NCBI GenBank assembly: GCA_018821175.1
Contig: JAHJMX010000098.1
Span: 1 to 5,500, forward strand
Direction: 5' to 3'
DNA length: 5,500 bases
Source of the DNA: Patescibacteria group bacterium
GTDB taxonomy: Bacteria; Patescibacteriota; Gracilibacteria; UBA1369; PNNO01
Translations under genes and position numbers: made by a program
In this document: in pieces, positions 5,028-5,500 of the stretch
Layout: each line of letters opens with the position of its first letter
Numbering within the stretch: position 1 is the stretch's first letter
Notes under the pieces: generated by a model
What the model was told of the DNA's origin: nothing
What the model saw: only the letters and a program-made list of their open reading frames with translations
Database searches by the model: none

Positions 5028-5500
5028 CAGTTGCATAGTGCACGCCTTGTGCCGGTTTATCATGAAACAGAAGGGATTTCTTCCAAATGGATACGTGAAA
5101 AAATAAAACCACTAGTAGATGAATGGAGCGCGAGTTTCAAGGAATATTTACCTATGGAAATTATTGATGAACACAAATTTCTGCTGCACAGAGAAGCCAT
5201 TAAGCAAATCCATTTTCCAGAAAGTGAAGACTTACTTGAAAAAGCGAAAGAAAGATTGAGTTTTGATGAACTATTTTTACTTCAACTTAAAGCGATACAA
5301 AAAAAATGGCTCTGGCAGCAAATTGCACATGAAGAAAAAAAACAAATCCCTCAAAACATAGAAGCAATTAAAGAATTTTTGGATAAACTTTCATTTGAAT
5401 TAACGAATGCGCAGAAAAAAGTATTAACTCAAATTATTCGAGATCTTGAAAAACCATATCCAATGAGTCGTTTAGTGCAAGGAGATGTTGGTTCTGGAAA
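5028..5500 (+). CDS. recG: RecG continuation after the stop: linker and start of helicase domain (runs off window)
   Basis: The same reading frame stays open for 157 codons after the TAA, to the window edge. It keeps RecG order: 'LHSARLVPVYHETEGI' closing the wedge region, 'AIKQIHFPES' (His codon at 5211), 'RLSFDELFLLQL' (from 5253), the 'ELTNAQKKVL' Q-motif-like stretch, and 'MSRLVQGDVGSG', whose Walker A lysine codon is cut by the window end. All expected pieces are present, so nothing is deleted around the stop. If it is translated separately, possible starts are TTG at 5031 (4 bp after the stop, no SD), GTG at 5049, or ATG at 5154, which has AAGGA (5139-5143) about 10 nt upstream. The ATG would lose the last part of the wedge. 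The coordinates mark the homologous frame, not a proven start. Confidence 0.75.

Overview
The window is AT-rich bacterial chromosomal DNA, roughly one third G+C by eye, and densely packed with housekeeping genes. I see no mobile element, CRISPR array, tRNA or rRNA. The standard bacterial code fits: TAA ends most genes, TGA ends the regulator gene, and no gene needs TGA read as an amino acid. Low G+C, a TrmB-type regulator, few Shine-Dalgarno (SD) sites and an L21 gene with no L27 gene directly after it would suit a candidate-phylum (Patescibacteria/CPR-like) bacterium. That placement is inference from style, not proof.

Layout. (1) On the plus strand, positions 1-925 hold the 3' end of obg (GTPase Obg, C-terminal OCT domain), then pth (peptidyl-tRNA hydrolase), then a weak terminator. 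(2) rplU (ribosomal protein L21) follows on the plus strand. It ends 4 bp from a convergent minus-strand gene, and its strong intrinsic terminator lies inside the 3' end of that gene. (3) On the minus strand, a TrmB-family regulator gene and an S4/RluA-type pseudouridine synthase gene overlap by 26 bp and form one operon, read from about 3150 down to 1351. (4) A 296-bp divergent intergenic region (3101-3396) holds back-to-back sigma70-like promoters and a structured leader upstream of tyrS. (5) On the plus strand, tyrS (tyrosyl-tRNA synthetase) is followed 5 bp later by recG, which runs off the window at its Walker A motif. The recG frame is interrupted by an in-frame TAA after the wedge domain.

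Most genes serve translation: ribosome assembly (Obg, L21), rRNA modification (pseudouridine synthase), peptidyl-tRNA recycling (Pth) and tRNA charging (TyrS). RecG belongs to replication-fork rescue. The two places most worth a second look are the tyrS leader, where an antiterminator-like 22-bp stem competes with a terminator-like hairpin and encloses a perfect but orphan Shine-Dalgarno sequence, and the internal stop codon in recG.
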